Of a stretch of 64,000 nt of DNA, positions 22,123 through 34,360 are shown one piece after another. The position numbers and the translations under genes are program-made. Numbering within the stretch: position 1 is the stretch's first letter; each line of letters begins with the position of its first letter. The DNA comes from Typhlomys cinereus. Lineage: Eukaryota > Chordata > Mammalia > Rodentia > Platacanthomyidae. The DNA is taken from positions 186,001 to 250,000 of the forward strand of contig JALPQD010000919.1 in the NCBI GenBank assembly GCA_023101885.1, given 5' to 3'. Under the pieces are notes generated by a model. That model was not told the DNA's origin, made no database searches, and worked only from the letters and a program-made list of their open reading frames with translations.

Positions 22123-25100
22123 CTTTTGCGTACAGGTGAAAATCATACTTGTTTTTGTGACATTTGCATTGAACATGATCCCATATGCCATGAATTTCTA
22201 AAAGAGTGAACCAAGTGAGGAGGATTCAGAGTCAAATGCTGGAAGTGCACCTCTTAGGGATAAGTATTCTACAGAAGTTTGTATACTGTAACATTTGCAT
22301 TCAGGAGAAAATCATACTTGATTTGTGACATTTGCATGGCACATGTTCACACAGGCCATGATTTTCCAAAATAGTGAACCAAGTGAGGAGGACTCTGAGT
22401 CAAATGTTGCAAGTGCACTTCTTTAGGATAAGTGTCGTTACAGAGGTTTCTATACTGTAACTCTTTGTGTTCAGGAGGAAATCACACTTTTTGTACAATG
22501 TTTCCATGAAACATGTTCACGCATGTCATTCCCTTCCAAAATCGTGAACCAAATGAACAGGACTCACAGTCATATGTAGCATGTGCACTCCTTTGGGATA
22601 CGTATCCTACACAGGTTTCTGGACTGTAAAACTTCGTGTTCTGGAGAAAACAACATTCATTTTGTGCTGATTATACCCATTATATTCAGGCCTGTAATGA
22701 GCTTGAAAATAGTGACCAAGTGAGGAAGAGTCAAATTAACGTTTCACTTCCACTTCTCAGTGATAAGAATCATATGTTGTAACTTTTTATGTTCAGAATT
22801 AAATCACACTGGTTTTTGACATTTTCATGAAATATGTTCACACAGGCCTTGATTTTCCAAAAGAGTGAACCAAATGAGGAAGACTGAGAGTCAAATGTTG
22901 CAAGTGCACCTCTTTAGGATAAGTGTCGTTACAGAAGTTTCTACACTGTAATTCTTTGTGTTCTGGAGAAAATAACAGTTCTTGTGCCACATTTCCATGG
23001 AACATGTTGAAGCAGGCCATGATTTTTCCAAAATAGTTAACCCAGTGAGGATGACTCAGAGTCAAATGTTGCAAGTGCACTTCGTTGGGATACGTATCCT
23101 ACAGAAGTTTCTATACTGTAACTCTTTGTGATCAGGAGAAAGTCACACTTGTTGTGCGACAGTCAATGGAACATTTATATGCAAGCCATGATAGTCCAAA
23201 ATAGTGAGCCAAGAGAGAGGGACTCAGAGTCAAATGTTGCAAGTGCTCTTCTTAGCGGTAAGTGTCCCTCAAAAGTTTCTATACTGTAATTGTTTGTGTT
23301 CAAGAGAGTATCACATTGTTTTGGAATGCTTCCATGGAACATGTTCACGCAGGCTCTGACTTTCCAATATAGTGAACCAAGTGAGGAGGACTCAGAGTCA
23401 AATGTTGGAAGTCCACTTCTTAGTGGTAAGTATCCTACAGAAGTTTCGATTCTGTACCTCTTTGTGTTCTGCAGAGAATCACACTTGTTTTGCAACATTT
23501 CCATGTAACCTATTCATGCAGGAGATGATTTCCAAAATAGGGAACCAAGTGCGGAGCATTCAGAATCAAATGTAGGAAGTGCACTTCTTGGGGATAAGTA
23601 TCCTAGAGACGTTTCTACACTGTAACAGTTGCGTTCAGGAGAAAATCATACTTGTGTTATGACATTTTTATGGCACATGTTTACACAGCCATGATTTTCC
23701 AAAATAGTGAACCAAGTGAGGAGGACTCTGAGTCAAATATTGCAAGTGCGCTTCTTTAGGATAAGTGTCATACAGAAGTTTCTATACTGTAACTCTTGTG
23801 TTCAGGAAGAAATCACACTTGTTGTATGACGTTTCCATGAAACATGTTCACGCATGTCATTCCCTTCCAAAATCGTGAACCAAGTAAAGAGGACTCACAG
23901 TCATATGTAGCATGTGCACTTCTTTGGGATAAGTATCCTACACAGGTTTCTAGACTGCAAAACTTTGTGTTCTGGAGAAAACAACACTCGTTTTTGGTTG
24001 ATTCTACCAACTATGTTCAGGCCTGTAATGAGCTTGAAAATAGTGACCAAGTGAGGAAGCGTCAAATTCACATGTTTCACTTCCACTTCTCAGTGATAAG
24101 AATCCTGTAGATGTTCATACATTGTAACTTTTTATGTTCAGGAGAAGATCACACTTGTTTTTTGACATTTGCATGTAACATGTTCACACAGGCCATTCAC
24201 GATTTTACAAAATAGTGAACCAAGTGATGCCCAGGGTTCAGAGTCAAACATTTCAAGTGCACTTCTTACCGGTAAGTATCCTACAGAATTTCCTATACTG
24301 TAACTCTTTGTGTTCAGTAGAAAATAATTGTTGTTGTGCCACATTTACATGGACCATGTTGAAGCAGACCATGATTTTTCCAAAATAGTTAACCAAGAGA
24401 GGATGACTCAGAGTCAAATGTTGCAAGTGCACTTCGTTGGGATACGCATCATACAGAAGTTTCTATACTGTAACTCTTTGTGATCAGGAGAGAGTCACAC
24501 TTGTGTGACAGTCAATGGTACTTTTACACGCAAGCCATGATATTCCAAAATAGTCAACCAAGAGAGAAGGACTCAGAGTCAAATGTTGCACGGGCTCTTA
24601 TTAGCAGTAAATATCCCACAAAAGTTTCGATACTGTAATTCGTTGTGTTCAGGAGAGTATAAACCTTTTTTTGCGACGTTTCCATGGAACCTATTCTTGC
24701 AGGAAATGATTTCCAACATAGTGAACCAAGTGCGGAGGATTCAGAATCAAATGTAGGAAGTGCATTTCGTAGCGATAATTATCCTACAGAAGTTTCTACA
24801 CTGTAACATTTGCGTTCAGGAGAAAATCATCCTTGTTTTGTGACATTTGCATGGAACATGTTCACGCAGGCCATGAATTTCCAATATAGTGAAGCAAGTG
24901 AGGAGGATTCAGAGTCAAATGCTAGAAGTGCACCTCTTATGGATAAGTATCCTAGAGAAGTTTCTACACAGTAACATTTGTGTTCAGGAGAAAATCAAAC
25001 TTGTTTTGTGACATTTGCATGAAACATGTTCACGCAGGCCATGATTATCCAAAATAGTGAACCAAGTGAGGAGGATTCAGAGTCTAATGCTGGAAGTGCA

Positions 25101-25580
25101 CCTCTTAGGGATAAGTATCCTACAGTAGTTTGTATACTGTAACATTTGCATTCAGGAGAAAATCATACTTGTTTGTGACATTTGCATGGCACATGTTCAC
25201 ACAGGCCATGATTTTCCAAAATAGTGAACCAAGTGAGGAGGAGTTGCAATTGCACTTCTTTAGGATTAGTGTAGTACAGAAGTCTATACTGTAACTCTTT
25301 GTATTCAGGAGGAAATCACACTTTTTGTATGATGTTTCCATGAAACATGTTCACGCATGTCATTCCCATCCAAAATCGTGAACCAAGTTAAGAGGAGTCA
25401 CAGTCATATGTAGCATGTGCAGTTCTTTGGGGTAAGTATCCTACACAGGATTCTAGACTATAAAACTTTGTGTTCTGGAGAAAACAAAGTTCGTTTTGTG
25501 CTGATTCTACCAACTATGTTCAGGCCTGCAATGAGCTTGAAAATAGTGACCAAGTGAGAAAGTGTCAAATTCACATGTTT

Positions 25581-28500
25581 CACTTCTACTTCTCAGTGAT
25601 AAGAATCCTGTAGATGTTCATACGTTGTAACTTTTTATGTTCCGGAGAAATGCACACTGGTTTTGTGACATTTTCATTGAATATGTTCACGCAGGCCTTG
25701 ATTTTCCAAAAGAGTGAACCAAGTGAGGAGGACTGAGAGTCAAATGTTGGAGGTGCACTTCTCAGGGATAAGTATCCTACAGAAGATTCTGTAGTGTTAC
25801 ACTTTGTGTTCAGGAGAAGATCATCCTCGTTTTGTGACATTCGCACATGACATGTTCACCCAGGCCATGATTTTCCAAAAGAGTGAACCAAGTGCGGAGG
25901 ATTCAGAGTCAAATGTTGGCATTTCACTTCTTAAGGATAAGTATCCTACAGAAGTTCCTAACTGTAACTTTTGTGTTCAGGCGAAAATCATACTTGTTTT
26001 CTGACATTTGAATGGCACATGTTCACACAGGCCATGATTTCACAAAATAGAGAACCAAGTGCGGAGGACCCAGAGTTAAATGCTGCAAGTGCGCTTCCTT
26101 AGGAGAGGTATCGTACAGAAGTTTCTATACTGTAACTCTTTGTGTTCAGGAGGAAATCACACTTGTTTTACGACATTTCCATGAAACATGTTCATGCATT
26201 TCGTTCCCTTCGAAAACAGTGAACCAAGTGAAGAGGACTCACAGTCATATGTAGCATGTGCACTTCTTTGGGAAGTCATGTGCAGCTTGTGCACTTCTTT
26301 CAGATAAGTATCCTACACAGGTTTCTAGACTGTAACACTTTGTATTCTGGAGAAAACAACATTTGTTTTGTGGTGATTATACCAACTATGTTCAGGCTTG
26401 TAATGAGCTTGAAAATAGTGACCAAGTGGGGACGCGTCAAATTCACATGTTTCACTTTCTCTTCTCAGTGATAAGAATCCTGTAGATGTTCATACGTTGT
26501 AACTTTTTATGTTCCGGAGAAATTCACACTGGTTTTGTGACGTTTTCATGGAATATGTTCACGTAGGCCTGATTTTCCAAAATAGTGAACCAAGTGAGGT
26601 GGACTGAGATTCAAATATTGGAGGTGCACTTCTCAGGGATAAGTATCCTACAGAAGATTCTGTAGTGTTACACTTTGTGTTCAGGAGAAGATCATCCTCG
26701 TTTTGTGACATTCGCACATGACATGTTCACCCAGGCCATGATTTTCCAAAAGAGTGAACCAAGTGCGGAGGATTCAGAGTCAAATGTTGGCATTTCACTT
26801 CTTAAGGATAAGTATCCTACAGAAGTTCCTAACTGTAACTTTTGTGTTCAGGCGAAAATCATACTTGTTTTCTGACATTTGAATGGCACATGTTCACACA
26901 GGCCATGATTTCACAAAATAGAGAACCAAGTGCGGAGGACCCAGAGTTAAATGCTGCAAGTGCGCTTCCTTAGGAGAGGTATCGTACAGAAGTTTCTATA
27001 CTGTAACTCTTTGTGTTCAGGAGGAAATCACACTTGTTTTACGACATTTCCATGAAACATGTTCATGCATTTCGTTCCCTTCGAAAACAGTGAACCAAGT
27101 GAAGAGGACTCACAGTCATATGTAGCATGTGCACTTCTTTGGGAAGTCATGTGCAGCTTGTGCACTTCTTTCAGATAAGTATCCTACACAGGTTTCTAGA
27201 CTGTAACACTTTGTATTCTGGAGAAAACAACATCTGTTTTGTGCTGATTCTAACAACTATGTTCAGGCTTGTAATGAGCTTGAAAATAGTGACCAAGTGT
27301 GGACACGTCCAATTCACATGTTTCACTTTCTCTTCTCAGTGATAAGAATCCTGTAGATGTTCATACGTTGTAACTTTTTATGTTCCGGAGAAATGCACAC
27401 TGGTTTTTTGACAATTTCATTGAATATGTTCACGCAGGCCTTGATTTTCCAAAAGAGTGAACCAAGTGAGGAGGACTGAGAGTCAAATGTTGGAGGTGCA
27501 CTTCTCAGGGATAAGTATCCTACAGAAGATTCTGTAGTGTTACACTTTGTGTTCAGGAGAAGATCATCCTCGTTTTGCGACATTCGCACATGACATGTGA
27601 ACCCAGGCCATGATTTTCCAAAAGAGTGAACCAAGTGCGGAGGATTCAGAGTCAAATGTTGGCATTTCACTTCTTAAGGATAAGTATCCTACAGAAGTTC
27701 CTAACTGTAACTTTTGTGTTCAGGCGAAAATCATACTTGTTTTCTGACATTTGAATGGCACATGTTCACACAGGCCATGATTTCACAAAATAGAGAACCA
27801 AGTGCGGAGGACCCAGAGTTAAATGCTGCAAGTGCGCTTCCTTAGGAGAGGTATCGTACAGAAGTTTCTATACTGTAACTCTTTGTGTTCAGGAGGAAAT
27901 CACACTTGTTTTACGACATTTCCATGAAACATGTTCATGCATTTCGTTCCCTTCGAAAACAGTGAACCAAGTGAAGAGGACTCACAGTCATATGTAGCAT
28001 GTGCACTTCTTTGGGAAGTCATGTGCAGCTTGTGCACTTCTTTCAGATAAGTATCCTACACAGGTTTCTAGACTGTAACACTTTGTATTCTGGAGAAAAC
28101 AACATTTGTTTTGTGCTGATTCTACCAACTATGTTCAGGCTTGTAATGAGCTTGAAAATAGTGACCAAGTGAGGACGCGTCAAATTCACATGTTTCACTT
28201 TCTCTTCTCAGTGATAAGAATCCTGTAGATGTTCATACGTTGTAACTTTTTATGTTCCGGAGAAATTCACACTGGTTTTGTGACGTTTTCATGGAATATG
28301 TTCACGTAGGCCTGATTTTCCAAAATAGTGAACCAAGTGAGGTGGACTGAGATTCAAATATTGGAGGTGCACTTCTCAGGGATAAGTATCCTACAGAAGA
28401 TTCTGTAGTGTTACGCTTTGTGTTCAGGCGAAGTTCATCCTCATTTTGCGACATTCGTACATAACATGTTCACGCAGGCCATGATTTTCCAAAAGAGTGA

Positions 28501-28814
28501 ACCGAGTGCGGAGGATTCAGAGTCAAATGTTGGCATTTCACTTCTTAGGGATAAGTATCCTAGAGAAGTTCCTAAACTGTAACTTTTGTGTTCAGGCAAA
28601 AATCATACTTGCTTTCTGACATTGGAATGGCACATGTTCACACAGGCCATGATTTCACAAAATAGAGATCCAAGCGCGGAGGACTCAGAGTTAAATGTTG
28701 CAAGTGCGCTTCTTTAGGAGAAGTATCGTACAGACGTTTCTATATTGTTCAGGAGGAAATCACACTTATTTTATGACGTTTCCATGAAACATGTTCATGC
28801 ATGTCGTTCCCTTC
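25581..28814 (+). repeat. Three near-identical 871-bp pentamer units
   Basis: A cores at 26219, 27090 and 27962 are 871 and 872 bp apart, and the next, at 28822 where the L1 sits, is about 861 bp on because of a 10-bp loss near 28749. Within a unit the core spacings are about 168, 168, 199, 168 and 169 bp. Copies differ by only scattered bases: the frames at 25804-26004 and 26675-26875 translate identically. This points to very recent unequal exchange or conversion. Confidence 0.92.
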
Positions 28815-28828
28815 GAAAACAGTGAACC
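28815..28828 (+). repeat. Left target-site duplication of the full-length L1
   Basis: GAAAACAGTGAACC, repeated at 35389-35402 after the poly(A). The preceding TTC/GAAAA context resembles the A-rich target favoured by the L1 endonuclease. The site is in the A monomer core. Confidence 0.92.
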
Positions 28829-28829
28829 G

Positions 28830-29370
28830 GGGCCTCATCCCGCGCCCTAGGACCCCATGTCAGCCCCCAGGGTCCCGGCTCTGACTCCCACCATCCAGCC
28901 GGAGCCGCGCGGGGGCCTAGGGACGAGGAGGACCTCCCCCTGTGCCCGGGCCCCGCCCCAGCTGCCCTTGGGTTAAATAGCTCCGCGCCGACGCGCCCAT
29001 CCTCCCTTTTCACCCCACACCGCTCCGCTGGTTGGGACACGCACGCGGTCCAGCCGGGCCTCACCCCGCGCCCTAGGTAAGTCCCCGTTCGGGCCCCGCC
29101 CACCAGGACCCCAGGTAAGCCCACAGGGACCCGGCTCCGACTCCCACCATCCAGCCGGAGCCATGCGCGGGGGCCAAGGGACGAGGAGGACCTCCAACTG
29201 TACCCGGGCCCCGCCCCAGCTACCCTCCGGTTATATAGCTCCAAGCCGACGCGCCCATCCTCCCTTTTCACCCGACCCCGCTCCGCCGGTCAGGACGGGC
29301 ACGTGAGGTCCAGCCGGGCCTCACCCCGCGCCCTTGGTAAGTCCCCGTTCGGGCCCCGCCCACCAGTAAC
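28830..29370 (+). promoter_or_regulatory. L1 5'UTR: tandem GC-rich promoter-like monomers (about 2.2 copies)
   Basis: Units start with GGGCCTCA at 28830, 29056 and 29316. Unit 2 is 260 bp. Unit 1 is 226 bp, lacking a segment of about 30 bp (GTAAGTCCCCGTTCGGGCCC region). Unit 3 is a stub leading into the ORF1 leader. Each full unit has GGGCCCCGCCCCAGCT (a GC box) and, about 20 bp on, a TATA-like TTATATAG (29231-29238; TTAAATAG in unit 1). CpG density is high. Tandem promoter monomers are known from mouse L1s; sequence identity with those is not claimed. Short minus-strand frames across it are GC-driven and not genes. Confidence 0.82.
29232..29237 (+). promoter_or_regulatory. TATA-like element in 5'UTR monomer 2
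   Basis: TATATA within GGTTATATAGCTCC, downstream of the GC box CCCCGCCCC. The equivalent in monomer 1 is TTAAATAG. Position alone suggests core-promoter use; no start site can be read from sequence. Confidence 0.35.
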
Positions 29371-29420
29371 CCAGGCCAAATAATTCAGTTTAGTGAAATT
29401 GAGAGATCTTAAGAGTTAAA

Positions 29421-30488
29421 ATGACAATGCCAAAGTCAAAGTGCAAATCCATGAGAAGCAACACTCAAGTAAACAAATTTCCCACTGAAGAAATTAATCC
29501 CATGTTAGACTCCAACAAGAACAAACCCGCGGAAAAAGGCCAAGAAAGCCTCACCCAGGATAAGGTCTTCCAAAATATGATCATTACCATGTTCAATACT
29601 ATGAAAGAGGAAATCTGGGAGGAATTACATAATCGAATCAATCGCTTTGAAGAGGAACACAACAGACATCTGGAGGAGTTGAGAAAAACAGTGCAAGAAA
29701 CAAAAACTGGCATAGAGCAGTTAAAACAAACTCAAGCAGAGTTTAAAACTGAGCTAAAAGACAAGTTATCTTCAACCCAGAATGCCACAGAGAGTCTTAT
29801 CAACAGAACTAATGAAGCAGAAAACAGAATTTCAGACCTTGTAGATAAAGTGGGAGTACTAACCAGCTCAATGGAAGAGGTTGTTAAAGCCAAAAAGATA
29901 CTTGAGAGAAATATCCAAGAGATATGGGACACCCTGAAGAAGCCTAACATGCGTATTCATGGAATACCAGAGCAAGAATCTCAAAATACCACCCCTGAGG
30001 AAATTTTTCAAACGATAATCAAGGAAAACTTTCCTCATCTAAAAAAAGAGAGGCCCATTCATATACAAGAGGCATTCCGCACCCCAAACAGATACGACCA
30101 AAATAGAAGCACACCGCAGCAAATAATAGTTAAAACACTCCACATTCAAGATAAAGAACTGGTGCTGAGAGCTTCAAGGGAGAAAAAACAAGTCACTTTT
30201 AAAGGTAAACCTATTAAAATAACAAATGACTTCTCAGTCGAAACAGTAAAAGCAAGAAGAGCTTGGAGAGACATACTTCAAGTATTGCATGAGCAAAAAT
30301 GTCAACCCAGGCTGATTTACCCTGCAAAACTATCAGTCATGATGGAGGGAGAAAGAAAAATTTTCCAGCACAAAGACAACTTTAAGGGATACATGTCCAC
30401 CAAACCAGGCCTTCAAAAACTGCTAGAAATGATACTCAAGCATGAAGAAAAAAACAGGCATATCCAGGAGAACAGAAGGCAAATATAA
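29421..30488 (+). CDS. ORF1: L1 ORF1 protein (intact, 355 aa)
   Basis: Trimeric RNA-binding chaperone that coats L1 RNA in the cytoplasmic particle. The ATG at 29421 begins MTMPKSKCKSM, a basic N-terminus. Residues about 55-155 form a heptad-rich coiled coil (EEIWEELHNRINRFEEEHN, then LKDKLSSTQNATESLINRTN). The RRM-like part starts near RIHGIPEQESQNTTPEEIF (about residue 175) and the C-terminal domain contains KARRAWRDILQVLHEQ (about 275) and ends ENRRQI. The length is close to mouse (357) and human (338) ORF1p. The frame is uninterrupted, unlike ORF2 of the same element, and ends 50 bp before ORF2, the normal spacing. Expression would depend on the 5'UTR monomers upstream. Confidence 0.93.
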   Translation: MTMPKSKCKSMRSNTQVNKFPTEEINPMLDSNKNKPAEKGQESLTQDKVFQNMIITMFNTMKEEIWEELHNRINRFEEEHNRHLEELRKTVQETKTGIEQLKQTQAEFKTELKDKLSSTQNATESLINRTNEAENRISDLVDKVGVLTSSMEEVVKAKKILERNIQEIWDTLKKPNMRIHGIPEQESQNTTPEEIFQTIIKENFPHLKKERPIHIQEAFRTPNRYDQNRSTPQQIIVKTLHIQDKELVLRASREKKQVTFKGKPIKITNDFSVETVKARRAWRDILQVLHEQKCQPRLIYPAKLSVMMEGERKIFQHKDNFKGYMSTKPGLQKLLEMILKHEEKNRHIQENRRQI

Positions 30489-30538
30489 CACCATTAAAAG
30501 CGAAGCAATATACTTATAAAAGCTACTAAACATAATAA

Positions 30539-33500
30539 ATGTTTGGAATTAACAATAGTTTCTCCATTATAACACTAAATGTTAATGGACTTAATTCACC
30601 GATCAAGAGACACAGATTACAAACTTGGATTAAAAATCACAATCCATCAATCTGCTGCCTGCAGGAAACCCATCTCACCCCAAAAGATAGGCACATCCTA
30701 AGAATGAAAGGCTGGTCCAAAATCTTGCAAGCTAATGGAAGCAGGAAACAGGCAGGGGTAGCCATTATGCTATCAGACAAAGTGGATTTCAAACCAAAAA
30801 AAATTATAAGAGACACGGATGGATACTACATTTTAGTCACAGGTACAATTCACCAGGAAGACTTCACAATACTGAACATATATGCACCCAATACGGGCCC
30901 CTCCACATTCATTAAGAAAACCCTCAGCGTCTAAAGCAAGAAATCAACCCCCAAACGATAATTCTTGGGGACTTCAACACCGCCCTCTCTACATGGGATA
31001 GATCAACAGGTCAAAAGCTTAACAGAGACACTTTGGAACTTAATCAAACCCAGAAAGAAATGGACCTTACAGATCTCTATCGAACTTTTCACCCACGCAC
31101 CAAAGAATACACATTTTTCTCAGCAGCACACGGAACTTTCTCCAAAATAGATCACATATTGGGCCACAAAATGAATCTACACATATACAAGAAAGTTGAA
31201 ATTCTAACCTGTGCCCTATCAGACCACCACGGCCTAAAGCTGGACATCCACAACACATCAAACAAGAGAAAATACACTAACTCCTGGAAACTTAACACTA
31301 TGATGCTGAATGAGAACTGGATTCAGGAAGAAATTAAAAAGGAAATTCAAGATTTCCTGAAAGTGAATGATAACGAAAATACAACTTACCAAAATCTCTG
31401 GGACACAATGAAAGCTGTTCTAAGAGGTAAGTTCATAGCTCTTAATGCCCACGTCAAAAAAATGGAAACATCAGAAATAAACAACTTAACAATACAGCTT
31501 AAAGCATTAGAGAAACTAGAGCAATCTGATCCCAAAAGCAGTAGAAGAAAAGAGATTAGCAAAATAAGGGGAGAAATATCTGAAATTGAGACTAAGAAAA
31601 TGATAGAAAAAATCAACCAATCAAAAAGCTGGTTCTTTGAAAAAATCAACAAGATTGATACACCCCTAGCTAAACTCACCAAAAGCAAGAGAGAGAAAAC
31701 CCAAATTAACAAAATCAGAAATGAACATGAAGTTATCACTACTGATACCCAAGAAATCCAGAGAATTATAACATCATATTTCAAAACTTACACTCTGTGA
31801 AGTTTGACAACACAAAAGAGATGGATGAATTTCTAAGTAAACACAACTTACCTAAATTGAATCAGGAAGTTGTGAATTATTTAAATAGTCCTATAACATA
31901 TAAGGAAATTGAGGAAGTAATCTCGAATCTTCCCACCAAAAAATGTCCTGTCCCAGATGGATTCAGCACAGAGTTCTACCAGACATTTAAGGAGTTAATA
32001 ACACCAATACTCCTTAAACTGTTCCATCAAATAGCAAAGGAAGGAACACTACCAAATTCCTTCTATGAAGCTAATATCATTTTAATCCCAAAACCTAATA
32101 AAGATTCACTTAAAAAAGAAAACTATAGGCCGATCTCCCTGATGAACACAGACGCAAAGATTCTCAACAAAGTCTTAGCAAATCGGATTCAAAAACATAT
32201 TAAAAAGATCATTCATGGGGACCAAGTAGGCTTCATCCCCGGCACACAAGGTTGGTTCAACATACGCAAATCAATAAATGTAATTCATCATGTAAACCAG
32301 TCCAAAGTCCAAGACCACATGATACTCTCGATAGATGCAGAAAAAGCTTTTGACAAGATCCAACAGCCTTTTATGATCAAAACGCTAGAGACAGTAGGAA
32401 TGGAAGGAACCTTTATCAATATAATAAAAGCTGTATACAACAAGCCAACAGCAAGGATTATGCTCAATGGGGAACAATTGGAAGCATTCCCACTTCGATC
32501 AGGAACTAGACAAGGCTGTCCACTCTCACCACTTCTATTCTATATTGTACTTGAAGTCTTAGCTGAAGCCATAAGACAAGAAAGGGACATAAGAGGGATT
32601 CAGATCGGCATGGAAGAAGTCAAGCTATCCCTATTTGCAGATGACATGATCTTATACCTGAGGGATCCCAAAAACTCCACCAGGAAGCTCCTGGAACTAA
32701 TTGAGAAGTTCAGCAGGGTGGCAGGATACAAAATAAATGTGCAAAAATCAGAGGCCTTCCTATATGCCCAGAATGAAAGAAGTGAAAAAGCCTTGAGAGA
32801 AACCATACCATTTACTATAACGCCTAAAAAAATGAAATACCTTGGTATAAACCTAACTAAGGAGGTTAAAGAACTTTACAATGAAAACTTTAAAACCCTA
32901 AAGAAAGAAATTGCAGAAGACACCAGAAGGTGGAAAGACCTCCCTTGCTCCTGGATTGGCAGAATCAACATTGTAAAAATGACCATCCTACCAAAGGCAA
33001 TATACAGATTCAATGCTATACCAATCAAAATCCCAAAGCAATTCTTCAAAGAAGTTGACCACATAATCTCAAAGTTCATATGGAGGCACAAAAGACCCAG
33101 GATAGCAAAAACAATCCTGAGTAACAAAAACACAGCTGGAGGTATTACCATACCAAACCTAAGTTTATACTACAAATCCATAGTTATAAAGACAGCCTGG
33201 TACTGGCTCCAAAATAGACACACAGATCAATGGATAAGGATTGAAGACCCAGATATAAGCCCACAAATTTACAGCCATTTGGTCTTTGACAAAGGGGCCC
33301 AAAGAATCCAATGGAAAAAGAACAGCATCTTCAACAAATGGTGCTGGCAAAACTGGATCACCACATGCAGAAGATTAAAGCTGGACCCGTACTTCTCACC
33401 ATGTACAAGACTTAATTCCAAATGGATCAAGGAACTTGATATCAGGCCAGAGACTTTAAAAACCATAGTTGAAAGGATAGGGAACTCCCTCGAGCTGATT

Positions 33501-34360
33501 GGGCTAGGCCAACACTTCCTAAACAGACATCCAATGGCACAGTCACTGCTACCAACTCTCAACAGTTGGGATCTTGTGAAATTAAAGAGCTTCTGTTCAG
33601 ATAAAGAGATTGTCACACGAGCTCAATGGCAACCCACAGAATGGGAGAAAATGTTCACTAACCACATATCTGACAGAGCTGTACTGTCCAGAGTGCACAA
33701 AGAACTTAGAAAAATAAACTCCAAGGAAAACACTGGCCCAATTAAAAAATGGGCCCTGGAACTTCAAAGAAACTTTACCAGGGATGAAATTAAAATGTCT
33801 AACAATTATCTTAAAAAATGCTCCACTTCCTTCACCATCAAGGAAATGCAAATCAAAACCTCCCTGAGATATCATCTCACCCTGGTCAGGATGGCAAAAA
33901 TCCACAATACAAACAATGACAAAGGCTGGAGAGGATGTGGAGAGAGGGGAACTCTCCTACATTGTTGGTGGGAATGCAGGCTCATACAGCCACTCTGGCG
34001 AGTCGTCTGGAGATTCTTAAAGAATTAAAGATTGGAATGCCATATGACATTGCTATCCCACTTTTGGGAATAACCCCCCATGCAGCAGAGGTTCTCCTCG
34101 ATAGCACAAGCTCGACCATGTTCATAGCAGCACTGTTTACAATAGCAAAGTCATGGAATCAACCTAAATGTCCAACAGTTGACGAGTGGATAAGGAAACT
34201 GTGGTACATCTATACAATGGAGTACTACTCAGCCATCAAAAAGGATGAATTACTGGAATTTGCTGGGAAATGGATGTCATTAGAAAGAATTATATTAAGT
34301 GAAGTATCCCAAACCCAGAAAATTAAGCGCCGTATGTACTCCCTAATAGGTGGCTCCTAG
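30539..34360 (+). pseudogene. ORF2: L1 ORF2 (endonuclease-reverse transcriptase), three frameshifts
   Basis: Full span equals about 1,274 codons, the usual ORF2p length. Endonuclease: SIITLNVNGLNSPIKRHR and CCLQETHL in the first frame (30539-30934), then after a one-base loss near 30925 [11 protein letters not shown] and CALSDHHG in the second frame (to 31800). A base lost from an A-run near 31784 shifts to the third frame (31797-34028), which holds the [30 protein letters not shown] and FADDMILYL (FADD at 32634-32645). A third base loss near 34020 ends that frame early; the last about 110 codons continue in another frame to TAG at 34358-34360. The first Cys of the C-terminal knuckle is Gly here (GGC at 33924-33926), whereas the nested copy at 9281 keeps Cys. 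No functional ORF2p is expected. Confidence 0.92.

Larger units (their letters stand above)
21582..25580 (+). repeat. Satellite array, divergent monomer types
   Basis: A cores lie near 22551, 23879 and 25381 (spacings about 1,328 and 1,502 bp). From 22551 the order reads A-B-C/E-J-F-G-H-E; from 23879 A-B-K-J-F-H-I-I-E(short). The E monomer near 25228 has lost about 20 bp of its diagnostic segment. This is the last divergent block before the homogenised pentamer array starts with the B monomer near 25550. Confidence 0.83.

Noticed and set aside
25900..26000. U12-type intron signals (GTATCCTAC with TGTAAC before CAG)
   Set aside because: The match to the U12 5' site and branch site is partial and the intervening length would be about 43 nt. 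Too weak to stand apart from the U2-like observation.
28795..29271. A 158-codon minus-strand frame over the L1 5'UTR
   Set aside because: GC-rich repeat sequence opens several frames; the translation is repetitive Gly/Arg/Pro with no known family and follows the 5'UTR monomer period.
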